A DNA stretch of 64,000 bases from Kutzneria sp. CA-103260 (GTDB lineage: Bacteria; Actinomycetota; Actinomycetes; Mycobacteriales; Pseudonocardiaceae), in NCBI RefSeq assembly GCF_018263855.1, contig NZ_CP073318.1, forward strand, positions 7,192,001-7,256,000, read 5' to 3'. Below are positions 40,269 to 49,872 of the stretch, in pieces; position 1 is the stretch's first letter; each line of letters starts with the position of its first letter. Under the pieces are notes generated by a model. The model saw only the letters and a program-made list of their open reading frames with translations. It did no database searches and was not told the origin of the DNA. Position numbers and translations under genes: made by a program.

Positions 40269-41180
40269 GGCGTAGCGGCGCGCCAGGAGAGCGAAGGCCT
40301 CAAAGAGCTCGGGAGGGCCGACGACCTCGATGTCGGCGTCGAAACGGCCGATGCTGGCGGCGAGAGCGACCCACGACCAGGCGCCGAGTGTGAGGCGACA
40401 ACGGTCGGGTCCGAGCTCTTCGACGACGCCGTCGCCGGCGTAGCGGGCGGCGACGGAGGCGGGCAGGTGGAGGATGACCTCGCCTCGGCACGGCCAGTCG
40501 CCGGCGCCGTCGGAGCCCTTGAACCGGCCGGCGACAAAGGCGGCGACGTCGGGCAGGTCACGAGGCGTGAACCGGGGCCCGGTGGGGGTGCGGGGCTCGA
40601 TCCGGTCGACCCGGAAGATCCGCCAGTCGTCGCGGTCGAGGTCCCAGGCGACGAGATACCACCGCCCGCCCCGGGTCACGAGGTGATGCGGCTCGGCCCG
40701 CCGACGTTCGCCGACGTAGTCGAAGCGCAGCACGTGGCAGGCCCGCACGGCCGCCTCGAGTTCCATGATCACCCGGACGTCGACCACACCAGAATCACCG
40801 GGCACGGCGGTGACCTGCAAGTCGATCCGGTGCCGCAGCCGCGCGGGCATCACCTGGCGCAGGGTGGTCAAGGCCCGCGCGGCGGCCTCCCCGACGCCGC
40901 CGCTGGTGGTGATCGCGGTCTGGAGGGCGACGGCGATGGCCACGGCCTGCTCGTCGTCGAACAGCAGCGGCGGCAGCTCGGCCCCGGCCCCGAGCCGATA
41001 ACCGCCGTCCGGTCCCTTCAAAGTCTGGATCGGATAGCCGAGCTCCCGCAGCCGGTCGACGTCGCGCCGCACGGTCCGGGTGCTCACGTCGAGGCGTTCG
41101 GCCAGCAGCGAGGCGGGCCAGTCCCGGCGGGTCTGCAACAGGGAGAGCAGCGACAGCAGCCGGCCCGAGGTTTTCGGCAT
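40257..41180 (-). CDS. WYL-domain transcriptional regulator (YafY/DeoR-like HTH)
   Basis: 307 residues from the ATG at 41178-41180. The N-terminal winged helix is RLLSLLSLLQTRRDWPASLLAERLDVSTRTVRRDVDRLRELGYPIQTLKGPDGGYRLG (residues about 7-65). The WYL domain (about 135-235) contains VLRFDYVGERRRAEPHHLVTRGGRWYLVAWDLDRDDWRIFRVDRI. The C-terminal extension is typical. WYL domains bind nucleotides or nucleic acid and often regulate DNA damage or defence genes. It is divergent from the DinB-like gene at 41233, its likely target, with 52 bases between. Confidence 0.93.
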   Translation of the reverse strand: MPKTSGRLLSLLSLLQTRRDWPASLLAERLDVSTRTVRRDVDRLRELGYPIQTLKGPDGGYRLGAGAELPPLLFDDEQAVAIAVALQTAITTSGGVGEAAARALTTLRQVMPARLRHRIDLQVTAVPGDSGVVDVRVIMELEAAVRACHVLRFDYVGERRRAEPHHLVTRGGRWYLVAWDLDRDDWRIFRVDRIEPRTPTGPRFTPRDLPDVAAFVAGRFKGSDGAGDWPCRGEVILHLPASVAARYAGDGVVEELGPDRCRLTLGAWSWVALAASIGRFDADIEVVGPPELFEAFALLARRYASHG

Positions 41181-41232
41181 GCCGCACAGTAGCGGCCACA
41201 ACCTGTCCGCTACCCCTGGCAGAGTGGCTGCC

Positions 41233-41772
41233 ATGACCGAGAACACCGACATGCTCGCCGAGCTTGCCAAGGCCCGAAACGCCCTGATCCGGACCGTGGA
41301 CGGGCTGACCGACGAGCAGGCGGGCAAGCGCACGACCGTCAGCGAGCTGTGCCTGGGCGGGGTGATCAAGCACGTCGCGGCCATCGAGGAGCAGTGGCTG
41401 CGGTTCGTCGTCGAGGGCCCGTCAGCCATGCCCTACGACCTGCCCGAGGGCGTGACCTGGCCCGACATCTTCGCCGGCAAGGCCCAGCCGCCGCAGTGGA
41501 TGATCGACCACCGCAACGACTTCCAGATGCTGCCGGATGACACCCTGGCCGATGTGCTGGCCCGCTACGAGCAGGTCGCGGCCCGCACCACCGAGATCGT
41601 CACCGACGCCGACCTGGACGCGACCCAGCCGCTGCCGGCGGCCCCGTGGCTGGAGCCGGGCGGGGTGCGCAGCGCCCGCCGGATCCTGGTGCACGTGATC
41701 GCCGAGACGTCGCAGCACGCCGGCCAGGCCGACATCCTGCGCGAGAGCCTGGACGGGCAGAAGTCCAGCTGA
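41233..41772 (+). CDS. DinB family protein
   Basis: 179 residues from the ATG at 41233. The four-helix bundle pattern includes LAKARNALIRTVDGLTDEQAGKRTT, LCLGGVIKHVAAIEEQWLRFVV (first metal His in IKHVA) and ILVHVIAETSQHAGQADILRESLDG (His pair), as in DUF664/DinB_2 proteins. These bind a metal ion and often use a low-molecular-weight thiol; most actinobacterial members are of unknown reaction. The stop overlaps the next gene start by one base (TGATG), and the divergent WYL regulator probably controls both. Confidence 0.9.
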   Translation: MTENTDMLAELAKARNALIRTVDGLTDEQAGKRTTVSELCLGGVIKHVAAIEEQWLRFVVEGPSAMPYDLPEGVTWPDIFAGKAQPPQWMIDHRNDFQMLPDDTLADVLARYEQVAARTTEIVTDADLDATQPLPAAPWLEPGGVRSARRILVHVIAETSQHAGQADILRESLDGQKSS

Positions 41773-42851
41773 TGACCGTCCTGTCCGCGAGGGCCCTGAA
41801 CCGGGCCACCCTCGCCCGCCAGTTGCTGCTCGACCGCGCCGATCTGCCGGTTCTCGACGCGGTCGGGCACCTCTGCGGCCTGCAAGCCCAGGAGCCGCAG
41901 GAGCCCTTCGTCGGACTGTGGTCACGAGTCGAGGCCTTCGACCCCACGGACCTGTCCAACCTGCTGACCCAACGCCGGGTCGTGCGCACGCATCTGATGC
42001 GCCGCACGGTCCACCTGCTCACCGCGGACGACGTGATCGCCTGGCGGTCCCGGCACGATTCCATGCTGCGCCAACGGGTTCTCGGCACCTACCGCCTTGA
42101 GCTGGACGGCGTGGACCTGGAGAAAACGGCTGCCGCCGCCAGCGCGGTGATGTCCGACGGCCAGCCCCGCACGGCGGCCGAGCTGGTGCGGGCGATGAAC
42201 TTGCCGGATGTGCCGGCCAGGGCGTTGGGCGAGCTGCTGATCGCCGCCCTGGTGCCGGTGGTCCAGACGCCCCCACGTGGCCTCTGGCGCGGCAAAGGCG
42301 GCGTTCGCAACGTGCTGCTCACGCACTGGCTCGGCCGTGAGCTGGAGCCGCCGACCGACGGCGAGGAGCTGGTCCTGCGCTATCTCGCGGCGTTCGGCCC
42401 GGCGGCCACGGCCGACATCCGCGCCTGGTCGGGCATCGCCGGCCTGCCCGCGGCGGTGAAAGCCCTCAAGCCGCAACTGAAAACGTTCCGGGACGAGCGC
42501 GGCCGCGAACTGCTCGACCTCCCGGACGCCCCGCGGCCGGACCCCGACACGCCGGCCCCGATCCGTTTCCTGCCGTCCTTCGACAACGCCCTGCTCGGCT
42601 ACGACGACCGCACCCGCATCGTCGACGACGAGCACCGGAACCTGTCCGTCGCCGGCGAACGCGTGGTCCTGGTCGACGGTCGGGTCGCCGCCACCTGGAC
42701 CGTCGCCAAGGGCACCGTTGCGGTCACGCCGCTACGTCCCTTCAGCCGCAAGGAAAAGACCACCGTCCACGAGGAAGCCGACAGGCTGTCCGACTTCCTC
42801 ACTCGACCAGAAACTCCAGCGGCAGCCACGGGGCCCGGGCCGTCAGGCTGA
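41772..42851 (+). CDS. Winged-helix DNA-binding domain protein (HTH_42, AlkX/YcaQ-like)
   Basis: 359 residues. The start LSARALNRATLARQLLLDR...VGHLCGLQAQEPQEPFVGLWSR, the block RRVVRTHLMRRTVHLLTADDVIAWR and the later LPSFDNALLGYDDRTRI are typical of the HTH_42 family. Relatives such as E. coli YcaQ and Streptomyces AlkX unhook DNA crosslinks or alkylated bases, so this may be a glycosylase; the QxQ-type active-site motif QAQEPQ (residues 39-44) is present. It is coupled to the DinB gene. The last 53 bases overlap the convergent large acidic protein gene. Confidence 0.88.
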   Translation: MTVLSARALNRATLARQLLLDRADLPVLDAVGHLCGLQAQEPQEPFVGLWSRVEAFDPTDLSNLLTQRRVVRTHLMRRTVHLLTADDVIAWRSRHDSMLRQRVLGTYRLELDGVDLEKTAAAASAVMSDGQPRTAAELVRAMNLPDVPARALGELLIAALVPVVQTPPRGLWRGKGGVRNVLLTHWLGRELEPPTDGEELVLRYLAAFGPAATADIRAWSGIAGLPAAVKALKPQLKTFRDERGRELLDLPDAPRPDPDTPAPIRFLPSFDNALLGYDDRTRIVDDEHRNLSVAGERVVLVDGRVAATWTVAKGTVAVTPLRPFSRKEKTTVHEEADRLSDFLTRPETPAAATGPGPSG

Positions 42852-44646
42852 GCGCGGACAGGGCCTGCACGACGCCGACGGTGAGCTCCGATGTGGACAG
42901 CGGCGCCGACATGGCCATGGGATCGGGACTGTCGTGGCCGAGCGTCCCGAGCAGGTCCGATCCCGGCGGCGGGCAGGAGTCGACCGCCTTGCGCACGGTG
43001 GCGTGGAACTCCGGATCCGAGTCGGCCTCGATGATCCGGCCCAGCCAGGTGATGGCCTCGTGCCGCAAAGCCGGCTCGTCCCGGGGATCGGCGCTGGTCA
43101 GCTCGGGGAGTTCGGCCGCCAGCTCGGCGGCGAACTCCACCGAGACGGCGCAGGACAGGGCCACCAGGAAACGTCGGAGCACGGCGTCGACGTCCTGGTC
43201 GTCCCGGTCGACCATGACGCAGGCCAGCTCGGCCGGGCGGTTGAGCAGCAGCCGGGTCGTCTGGGCCACCTTGGCCGGCCCGGCGGCGCGGGCCACGTCG
43301 GCCAGGAAACCCAGCGCCGGCAGCACGTTGTCGTCGGTCAGCAGACCTTCCAGCACGTGGTAGAGGTCGTCGATGGCGTCGTCGTCCTCGGCCTCGACGG
43401 CCCGCAGCGCCGGCAGGAGCGCGTCCCCGACCGCGGCCGGCAGCGCCGCCTCCACCGCGCTCACGCCGAGATCCAGCACGGCGTCGGCGTAGAGATGGTG
43501 CAGCGGGTCCGAGTCGATGTCGTCCATCCCGATGCGACCGTGCTCGGGCACGCCGGGATCCAGCAGCGCGGGGTGCAGCAAAGCCACCCGCACCAGCAGA
43601 TGCGCCCGCGCGGCAGCGGCGATCTGGCTGTGCTCGTCCTCGTCGCTGAGCTCCAGCTCCTCGTCGTCCTGGTCGGCCAGCCAGCCCACCACCGGGCTCT
43701 CGTCCAGCGTCGCCAGCCACATCCAGGGCGAACGCGCCTCGCCCTGGATGGAGTGGGTCATGGTGGCCAGCGCCCGCAGCCCGGCCCACAGCAGGGCCCG
43801 GAACTGCTGGCGGCTGCGGCGTTCGCCGTCGGCGGTGTCCTGCCAGGTCAGCTGGTGTTCGGTCATGAACCGGTCGAGCACGGCGTGCCCGCGCTCGTCC
43901 ACGTCGTCCTCGTCGTGCTCGGTCGACGGCGTGTCGATCTCCCGCCGGACCGCGTCGACCAGGGCCTGGGCCAGCGCCGGATCACCCTCGCCACGGCCGA
44001 CGATCGAGCCACGGATGCCCAGTTCGTGCTCGACCCGGCCGGCGGAGATCAGCAGGCCGCCCAGGGCGCCGGCCAGCTCCCGGTCCCAGGGGTGCTCGGT
44101 GCTCGCGCCGGCCACGACATCGGCGGCGTCGATGGCTCGGGGCGCGCGCAGCGTGGGATCGATCAGGTGCCGGACGGCCCCGCCGATCAGGTACTGCGCG
44201 CACAGTCGCTGCAGATCCCAGGCCAGATGCTCGGCGACCGGGAACCGGGGCCGGGGCTCGTCCCTGAGCAGCGGGAACCAGCCGCCCTCGGCGTCCGGGC
44301 CGGTGGCCTTGTCCACCCGCAGCGAGTCCACGGTCCAGCCCATCAGGGCCGGGGCCGCGTCCCGCAGGTGCCGCCCCAGGCTCGCCCCCAGGGCCGTCGC
44401 CACGTCGATCGAGTCGGTGTCCACGGCCAGCCCGACGAACACGCCCGCCGGGTAGCCGAGCACGCGGACGTCGAGCAGCTCGGGACCCTCGTCGTCCTCG
44501 TCCTCCTCGTCGTCGAGCACGGGAGCGGTCACTTCCCAGCCGGCCTGCACGAGTTCGAGAACCAGTTCGGGCACCTGGGCGCTCGCCAGCTCGTCCTCCG
44601 CCTGGGTGTCGGGTCCCGACAGATCGATCCACACCAGGTAGGGCAT
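42799..44646 (-). CDS. Large acidic protein of unknown function, 615 residues
   Basis: The ATG at 44644-44646 follows GGAAGGGGAATGG and gives MPYLVWIDLSGPDTQAEDEL; a longer frame to 44712 is not supported. The protein has no signal peptide or membrane segment and is very acidic, with a run DDEEDEDDEG near residue 50. Long helical stretches suggest an all-alpha, HEAT-like scaffold (LPALGFLADVARAAGPAKVAQTTRLLLNRPAEL, EFAAELAAELPEL). I recognise no domain. It has high third-position GC like its neighbours, so it is a real gene. The 3' end overlaps the winged-helix gene by 53 bases, an unusually long tail-to-tail overlap. Confidence 0.8.
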   Translation of the reverse strand: MPYLVWIDLSGPDTQAEDELASAQVPELVLELVQAGWEVTAPVLDDEEDEDDEGPELLDVRVLGYPAGVFVGLAVDTDSIDVATALGASLGRHLRDAAPALMGWTVDSLRVDKATGPDAEGGWFPLLRDEPRPRFPVAEHLAWDLQRLCAQYLIGGAVRHLIDPTLRAPRAIDAADVVAGASTEHPWDRELAGALGGLLISAGRVEHELGIRGSIVGRGEGDPALAQALVDAVRREIDTPSTEHDEDDVDERGHAVLDRFMTEHQLTWQDTADGERRSRQQFRALLWAGLRALATMTHSIQGEARSPWMWLATLDESPVVGWLADQDDEELELSDEDEHSQIAAAARAHLLVRVALLHPALLDPGVPEHGRIGMDDIDSDPLHHLYADAVLDLGVSAVEAALPAAVGDALLPALRAVEAEDDDAIDDLYHVLEGLLTDDNVLPALGFLADVARAAGPAKVAQTTRLLLNRPAELACVMVDRDDQDVDAVLRRFLVALSCAVSVEFAAELAAELPELTSADPRDEPALRHEAITWLGRIIEADSDPEFHATVRKAVDSCPPPGSDLLGTLGHDSPDPMAMSAPLSTSELTVGVVQALSALSLTARAPWLPLEFLVE

Positions 44647-44735
44647 CCATTCCCCTTCCGCGCACGGCCGATGGGCATCGTAGCCACGACGGCCGACCCC
44701 CACCTGGTGCATTGCGTCACCGCGCCGGTGTTCCC

Positions 44736-45869
44736 CTAGTTGTCGACGCGTGTTCCGGCCCGGAACACCGCCGCCACGTCGGTCAGCGCGGCCAGGTCCA
44801 CGGTCGGATCACCGCGCACGGCAAGGAGATCCGCGTCGAAGCCGGGGGCGATGCGGCCCTTGCGGTGGCCTACGCCACAGGATTCGGCGGCCAATCGGGT
44901 GACGGACGTCAACACCGAGACCGTCGAATCCTGGGTGAAGACCTGGAATTCCGGCACGCCGTGCGGCAGACAGTCGTGCGGTTTGTCGGAAATGACTCCG
45001 GCGTCGGAGGAACAGACCAGCCGCGCGCCCTTCCGTCGCACGTCGGCCAGGAAGGAACGCGCGGCGATGACCTTCGGCGACAGCGGGTTCCCGTTCGGCA
45101 TGCGGCCGGCGGTGACGCCGATGTGGACACCGGCGGCGATGATCTCGTCGATGGTGGCCCAGTCGGGCTCGGCGCCGTCGGCGGTGAGGAAGGTGCCGTG
45201 CTCGATGCCGTCCACACCGGCCCGGACGGCGTCCCTGATGCCCGCGCCGCCATGGGCGTGGGCGGTGACCGGCAGGCCGGCGGCGTGGGCGGTCTCGACG
45301 ACGGCCCGCAGCTGGTCCAGGTCGTACTGGGACTCGTGGGCGGCGCTGCCGGGGGTGATGCCGCCGCCGGTGGCCATGATCTTGATGACGTCCACGCCGC
45401 GCTCGACCCGTTCGGTCACCGCGTCGACCAGCGCCGACCGGTCCGCCGGCACTTCACCGCCGAGGAACCAGCAGTGCCCGCCGGGGCTGGTGATCGGCGG
45501 GCCGGCGGCCAGGATCTCCGGCCCCAGCGGGAGCCCGTCCCGGGCCTCGATCACGAGGTAACCTCGGTCACCGAGATCGCGAACGGTCGTGATGCCGGCT
45601 CGCAATGCCCGCATCGCGTGCACGCGCATCCGCTCGAGCACGACCTCGCGCGGCGCTTCGGCCATGTCCCGGGGGATGTCGCTGCCGGGCTCGAAGGCCA
45701 GGTGCACGTGCGCGTCCACCAAGCCCGGCAGCAGCGTGACATCACCCAGGTCGATCACCGGCACGTCATCGGACGGCTCGACGATGCGACCGCCGTCGAC
45801 CACCACGGTCGCCGGGCCGTGGTGCAGCGTGTCGCCGTCGAACAGTCGCGCGCAGCGGAGACCGATCAC
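44736..45869 (-). CDS. Amidohydrolase (imidazolonepropionase/prolidase-like)
   Basis: 377 residues. The GTG start (45867-45869) overlaps the glpD stop as GTGA. The metal sites are DAHVHLAF (HxH), the lysine in VIKIMATGGG, AHAHGGAGIRDAV and CSSDAGV, with the closing GRIAPGFDADLLAVRGDP as in many subtype I amidohydrolases. Likely cytoplasmic hydrolase of a cyclic amide or dipeptide. Its fusion to a glycerol operon by overlapping codons is unexpected; it may only be a passenger, or it may act on a glycerol-linked metabolite. Confidence 0.9.
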   Translation of the reverse strand: MIGLRCARLFDGDTLHHGPATVVVDGGRIVEPSDDVPVIDLGDVTLLPGLVDAHVHLAFEPGSDIPRDMAEAPREVVLERMRVHAMRALRAGITTVRDLGDRGYLVIEARDGLPLGPEILAAGPPITSPGGHCWFLGGEVPADRSALVDAVTERVERGVDVIKIMATGGGITPGSAAHESQYDLDQLRAVVETAHAAGLPVTAHAHGGAGIRDAVRAGVDGIEHGTFLTADGAEPDWATIDEIIAAGVHIGVTAGRMPNGNPLSPKVIAARSFLADVRRKGARLVCSSDAGVISDKPHDCLPHGVPEFQVFTQDSTVSVLTSVTRLAAESCGVGHRKGRIAPGFDADLLAVRGDPTVDLAALTDVAAVFRAGTRVDN

Positions 45870-47458
45870 GAAGCCAGCATGACACCGTCCGCCAGGTAGG
45901 TGTCGACGGCCTCGCGCCGGGCGGCGGCGTCCCAGGCCAGCCGGTCGCCGACCAGATCCGCGACCTGCTCGACTACGGCCCGGCCGCGCTCGGGGGCCTC
46001 GAAGGCGATGCGGGTCCGCCGGCTCAGCACGTCGTCGAGATCGAGCGCGCCCTCGTGGGTGACGGCGTGCACGATCTCGGCCGCCAGGTAGCCGTCGGTC
46101 ACGTGCGCGGCCAGACCCGGGTCCGACCCGATCAGCTCGAACAGCTCGGTGACGGCCGAGCCGTGCCGGCGCAGCAGTCGCTCCACAGTGGACACTGAGA
46201 GGCCGTGCCTCGAGGCCAGTCCGATCCGGTCGTCCCACAGCTCACGGAAGCCGACCGCGCCGTGGATCGGCAGCCTGGCGGTGAGCGACGGGGCCACGCC
46301 GCCCAGGCCCTTGACCGCCACGTTGACCACGTCGGCGGCCATCACCCGGTAGGTCGTGTACTTGCCACCGGCCACGACGAAGTACCCCGGCTCGGGCGAG
46401 GCGACGGCGTGCTCGCGGGACAACTTGGCCGTCTCGCCGCCCTTTCCGGCCAGCAGTGGCCGCAGACCGGCGTAGGTGCCGACGACGTCGTCCCGGGTCA
46501 GCGGCTGCTTCAGCACCGAGTTCACGTGCTGGAGCAGGTAGTCGACGTCCTCGTCGGTGACGGTCGGCCGGTCGGGGGCGTCGGAGTAGGGCGTGTCGGT
46601 GGTGCCGATGATCCAGTGCTGGCCCCACGGGATGACAAAAAGCACGCTCTTCTCGGTGCGCATGATCAGCCCGGTCTCCAGGTCCAGCTTGTCCCGCGAC
46701 ACGACCAGGTGCACTCCCTTGGACATCTGGATCTTGAAGGCCGGGTTCTCCGGCGTCCACACCCCGGTCGCGCCGATCACGCGCCGGGCCCGGACCCGGA
46801 TCTCGTTGCCGGACAAGGCATCCCGCACGACCGCGCCGGCGACCTGGCCGCCCTCGCGCAGCAGCTCGGTGACCTCGGCCCGGTTGACCACGGTGGCCCC
46901 GTGCTGGGCGGCGGTCCGCGCCACCATCATGGTGAACCGGGCGTCGTCGACCTGCGCGTCGTAGTACCGCACCGCGCCGGTCAGCGCGTCGTCCCGCAGG
47001 CTCGGCGACATGGCCAGGGCCTTGGTGCGGGACAGGTGCTTGTGCATCGGCACCGAGGTCGCGCCGCCGATGGTGTCGTACAGCATCAGGCCGGCGCCCA
47101 CGTACGGCCGCTCCCATCCCTTGTGGGTCAAGGGGTACAGGAACGGGACCGGCCGCACGAGGTGCGGGGCGAGCCGCTTGAGCAGCAGCCCGCGCTCCCG
47201 CAGCGCCTCACGTACCAGCGAGAACTCCAGCTGCTCCAGGTAGCGCAGCCCGCCGTGCACGAGCTTGCTCGACCGGCTGGAGGTTCCCGATGCCCAGTCC
47301 CGCGCCTCGACCAGCGCCACGGACAGGCCACGCGAGGCGGCGTCCAGCGCCGCGCCGACGCCGACCACGCCGCCGCCTATCACCAGCACGTCGAACTCGG
47401 TCTCGGCCAGCGAGCGCAGCGCGGCCTCGCGGTAGCCGGCGTCCAGCCTTGCGGACAT
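45866..47458 (-). CDS. glpD: Glycerol-3-phosphate dehydrogenase, FAD-dependent
   Basis: 530 residues; the ATG at 47456-47458 follows AGAAGGAG. FAD motif FDVLVIGGGVVGVGAALDAASRGLSVALVE (residues 23-52), then DWASGTSSRSSKLVHGGLRYLEQ and the downstream TTDTPY and GGKYTTYRVMAADV blocks are those of aerobic GlpD. The enzyme oxidises glycerol-3-phosphate to dihydroxyacetone phosphate at the membrane and passes electrons to quinone. It lies 24 bases after glpK in the order glpF-glpK-glpD. Confidence 0.96.
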   Translation of the reverse strand: MSARLDAGYREAALRSLAETEFDVLVIGGGVVGVGAALDAASRGLSVALVEARDWASGTSSRSSKLVHGGLRYLEQLEFSLVREALRERGLLLKRLAPHLVRPVPFLYPLTHKGWERPYVGAGLMLYDTIGGATSVPMHKHLSRTKALAMSPSLRDDALTGAVRYYDAQVDDARFTMMVARTAAQHGATVVNRAEVTELLREGGQVAGAVVRDALSGNEIRVRARRVIGATGVWTPENPAFKIQMSKGVHLVVSRDKLDLETGLIMRTEKSVLFVIPWGQHWIIGTTDTPYSDAPDRPTVTDEDVDYLLQHVNSVLKQPLTRDDVVGTYAGLRPLLAGKGGETAKLSREHAVASPEPGYFVVAGGKYTTYRVMAADVVNVAVKGLGGVAPSLTARLPIHGAVGFRELWDDRIGLASRHGLSVSTVERLLRRHGSAVTELFELIGSDPGLAAHVTDGYLAAEIVHAVTHEGALDLDDVLSRRTRIAFEAPERGRAVVEQVADLVGDRLAWDAAARREAVDTYLADGVMLAS

Positions 47459-47482
47459 CGGGAACTCCTTCTAGTCGATCAC

Positions 47483-48997
47483 TCAGCGCACGTCGTCGTC
47501 GACCCAGTCGAACGACTTGGTGACGGCCTTCTTCCAGTTGCGGTAGACGCGTTCCCGCTCGTCGGCGGCCAGTTCCGGCGTCCACCGCTTGTCCTCGGCC
47601 CAGTTGGCCCGCAACTCGTCCTCGCCGCCCCAGTAGCCCACGGCCAGCCCGGCCGCGTAGGCCGCGCCCAGGGCCGTGGTCTCGGCGACCTTGGGCCGCA
47701 CCACCGGCACGTCGAGGATGTCGGCCTGGAACTGCATCAGCAGCTCGTTGCCGACCATGCCGCCGTCCACCTTCAGCTCGGTCAGCGCCACGCCCGAGTC
47801 GGCGTTCATGGCGTCGAGCACCTCGCGGGTCTGGAAGGCGGTGGCCTCCAGCACGGCCCGGGCCAGGTGTCCCTTGCTGACGAAGCGGGTCAGGCCGACC
47901 AGCGCTCCGCGGGCGTCGGCCCGCCAGTACGGCGCGAACAGCCCCGAGAAGGCGGGCACGAAGTACGCGCCGCCGTTGTCCTCGACGCCGCGGGCCAGGC
48001 CCTCGATCTCCGACGCGGAGCCGATCAGGCCGAGATTGTCGCGCAGCCACTGGACCAGCGAGCCGGTGACGGCGATGGAGCCCTCCAGCGCGTACACCGG
48101 GGCCTGCGAGCCGATCTTGTAGCAGACCGTGGTGAGCAGGCCGTTGTGGCTGGCCACCTTCTCCAGGCCGGTGTTGAGCAGCATGAAGTTGCCGGTGCCG
48201 TAGGTGTTCTTGGCCGTGCCGGGCTCGAAGCAGGCCTGACCGAAGGTGGCGGCCTGCTGGTCGCCGAGGATGCCGGTGATCGGCACGCCGCCGAGCACAC
48301 CGCCGGCGCCGGACCCGTAGTTCTCCGAGGAGGAGCGGATCTCCGGCAGCATGGACAGCGGAATGCCCATCTCGGCGGCGATCTCGGCGTCCCAGGACAG
48401 CGTGTCCAGGTCCATCAGCATGGTCCGGGACGCGTTGGTCACGTCGGTGACGTGCACGCCGCCGTTCGGGCCGCCGGTGAGGTTCCACAGCGTCCAGGTG
48501 TCGGTGTTGCCGAACAGCAGGTCGCCGTTCTCGGCCCGCTGGCGGGCACCGGGCACGTTGTCCAGGATCCAGCGGACCTTGGGGCCGGAGAAGTAGGTGG
48601 CCAGCGGCAGGCCGACCTTGGCCTTGTAGCGGTCGGCCCCGCCGCCCAGCGCGCCGAGCCCGTCCACAATGGACTGGGTGCGGGTGTCCTGCCAGACGAT
48701 GGCGTTGTACACCGGCTCGCCGGTCCTGCGGTCCCAGACCACGGCGGTCTCGCGCTGGTTGGTGATGCCGACGGCGGCCAGGTCGCCGATGTTAAGGTCG
48801 GCCTTGGCCAGCGCCTGGCCGATGACGTAGCGGGTGTTCGCGGTGATCTCGGCCGGGTCGTGCTCGACCCAGCCGGCCTTCGGGAGGATCTGCTCGTGTT
48901 CCTTCTGCCCCACCGAGACGATGGATCCGGCGTGGTCGAACACGATCGCCCGGGTGCTGGTCGTGCCCTGGTCGATGGCGAGAATGTGCTGAGCCAT
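47483..48997 (-). CDS. glpK: Glycerol kinase
   Basis: 504 residues, the standard length. The ATG at 48995-48997 follows GGAAGGAAA. The N terminus ILAIDQGTTSTRAIVFDHAG, LAAVGITNQRETAVVWDRRTG, LPLATYFSGPKVRWILDNV and the C-terminal LKVDGGMVGNELLMQFQADILDVPV, then ALGAAYAAGLAVGYW, are those of FGGY-family glycerol kinase. It converts glycerol to glycerol-3-phosphate using ATP. The gene follows glpF by 15 bases. A second glycerol kinase gene lies at 50765-52279 on the other strand. Confidence 0.96.
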   Translation of the reverse strand: MAQHILAIDQGTTSTRAIVFDHAGSIVSVGQKEHEQILPKAGWVEHDPAEITANTRYVIGQALAKADLNIGDLAAVGITNQRETAVVWDRRTGEPVYNAIVWQDTRTQSIVDGLGALGGGADRYKAKVGLPLATYFSGPKVRWILDNVPGARQRAENGDLLFGNTDTWTLWNLTGGPNGGVHVTDVTNASRTMLMDLDTLSWDAEIAAEMGIPLSMLPEIRSSSENYGSGAGGVLGGVPITGILGDQQAATFGQACFEPGTAKNTYGTGNFMLLNTGLEKVASHNGLLTTVCYKIGSQAPVYALEGSIAVTGSLVQWLRDNLGLIGSASEIEGLARGVEDNGGAYFVPAFSGLFAPYWRADARGALVGLTRFVSKGHLARAVLEATAFQTREVLDAMNADSGVALTELKVDGGMVGNELLMQFQADILDVPVVRPKVAETTALGAAYAAGLAVGYWGGEDELRANWAEDKRWTPELAADERERVYRNWKKAVTKSFDWVDDDVR

Positions 48998-49012
48998 GGG
49001 GTTTCCTTCCGA

Positions 49013-49765
49013 TCAGAACGCGAGGTGGGAGAGCACACCGGCGATGACGCCGCCGACCAGGGGGCCGGCCACCGGCACCCAGGCGTAGCTCCAGTCGGAG
49101 TTCTTCGGCTCCGTGGACTGCGGCTCACCCTTGTAGCGCAAGGGAAGGATGGCGTGGGCGATGCGCGGCCCGAGGTCGCGGGCCGGGTTGATGGCGTAGC
49201 CGGTGGGGCCGCCCAGGGAGGCGCCGATGCCGACCACCAGCATGGACACGGCCAGCGGGCCCAGGCCCGAGGGCGTCTTGCCGAACGACAGGATCACGAA
49301 GACCAGCACGAACGTGCCCAGCACCTCGGTCAGGAAGTTCCAGCCGTAGCTGCGGATCGCCGGCCCGGTGGAGAACACGGCCAGCTTCTTGGCCTCGTCC
49401 GGGTCCTCGTCGAAGTGCTTCTTGTAGGCCAGGAAGCACAGGCAGGCGCCGAGGAACGCGCCGACCATCTCACCGGCCAGGTAGACCAGGGTCGAGCCGA
49501 AGCTGACCGCCACGCCCGGGGCGTACGTGCTGGCCCCGCTGCTCAGGATGCCGATGGTGACCGCCGGGTTGAGATGCGCGCCCGACTTGTAGGCCACGTA
49601 GACGCCGGCCATCACGGCCAGCCCCCACCCGAAGTTGATCAGAAGCCAGCCGCCGTCGAAGCCCTTGGACTTCACCAGCAGCACGTTGGCCACCACACCG
49701 GCGCCGAGCAAGATCAGCAGTCCGGTGCCGAGCACCTCGCTGAGGAACACCGCTCCGAGTGACAC
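49013..49765 (-). CDS. glpF: Glycerol uptake facilitator (MIP/aquaglyceroporin)
   Basis: 250 residues if translation begins at the GTG 49763-49765, which has GGAGG five bases upstream; an ATG at 49777 would add four residues but has no ribosome site. Six membrane helices plus two half helices carry the channel signatures NPAVT (AHLNPAVTIG) and NPARD (YAINPARDLGPR). The Asp after the second NPAR is typical of glycerol channels. It lets glycerol diffuse in, where the kinase traps it. It is the first gene of the glpF-glpK-glpD-amidohydrolase operon and diverges from the IclR regulator. Confidence 0.94.
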   Translation of the reverse strand: MSLGAVFLSEVLGTGLLILLGAGVVANVLLVKSKGFDGGWLLINFGWGLAVMAGVYVAYKSGAHLNPAVTIGILSSGASTYAPGVAVSFGSTLVYLAGEMVGAFLGACLCFLAYKKHFDEDPDEAKKLAVFSTGPAIRSYGWNFLTEVLGTFVLVFVILSFGKTPSGLGPLAVSMLVVGIGASLGGPTGYAINPARDLGPRIAHAILPLRYKGEPQSTEPKNSDWSYAWVPVAGPLVGGVIAGVLSHLAF

Positions 49766-49855
49766 CCACTCCTCCATTCGTCATTGAACGGCCGACTCAC
49801 CCCCAGTGAGTGAGGGGAACGTAAGCAGCGGAAACGGGCCGCTCAACGGGCGTCG

Positions 49856-49872
49856 GTCGACAATGTCGAACG
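49856..49872. promoter_or_regulatory. Probable glycerol-regulon operator, site A
   Basis: GTCGACAATGTCGAACG contains the dyad TCGACA-A-TGTCGA. An inverted copy lies at 49962-49978 with 16 of 17 bases the same. Both are in the gap between glpF and the IclR gene. Confidence 0.6.

Noticed and set aside
42718..44739. 673-codon plus-strand frame over the acidic protein gene
   Set aside because: Antisense; the minus strand has a ribosome site and balanced amino-acid composition, the plus frame does not.
46205..49762. 1185-codon open frame on the plus strand across the glycerol genes
   Set aside because: It is antisense to glpF, glpK and glpD, which have clear motifs; open antisense frames are expected at this GC content, and the product is low-complexity Gly/Arg/His/Val.
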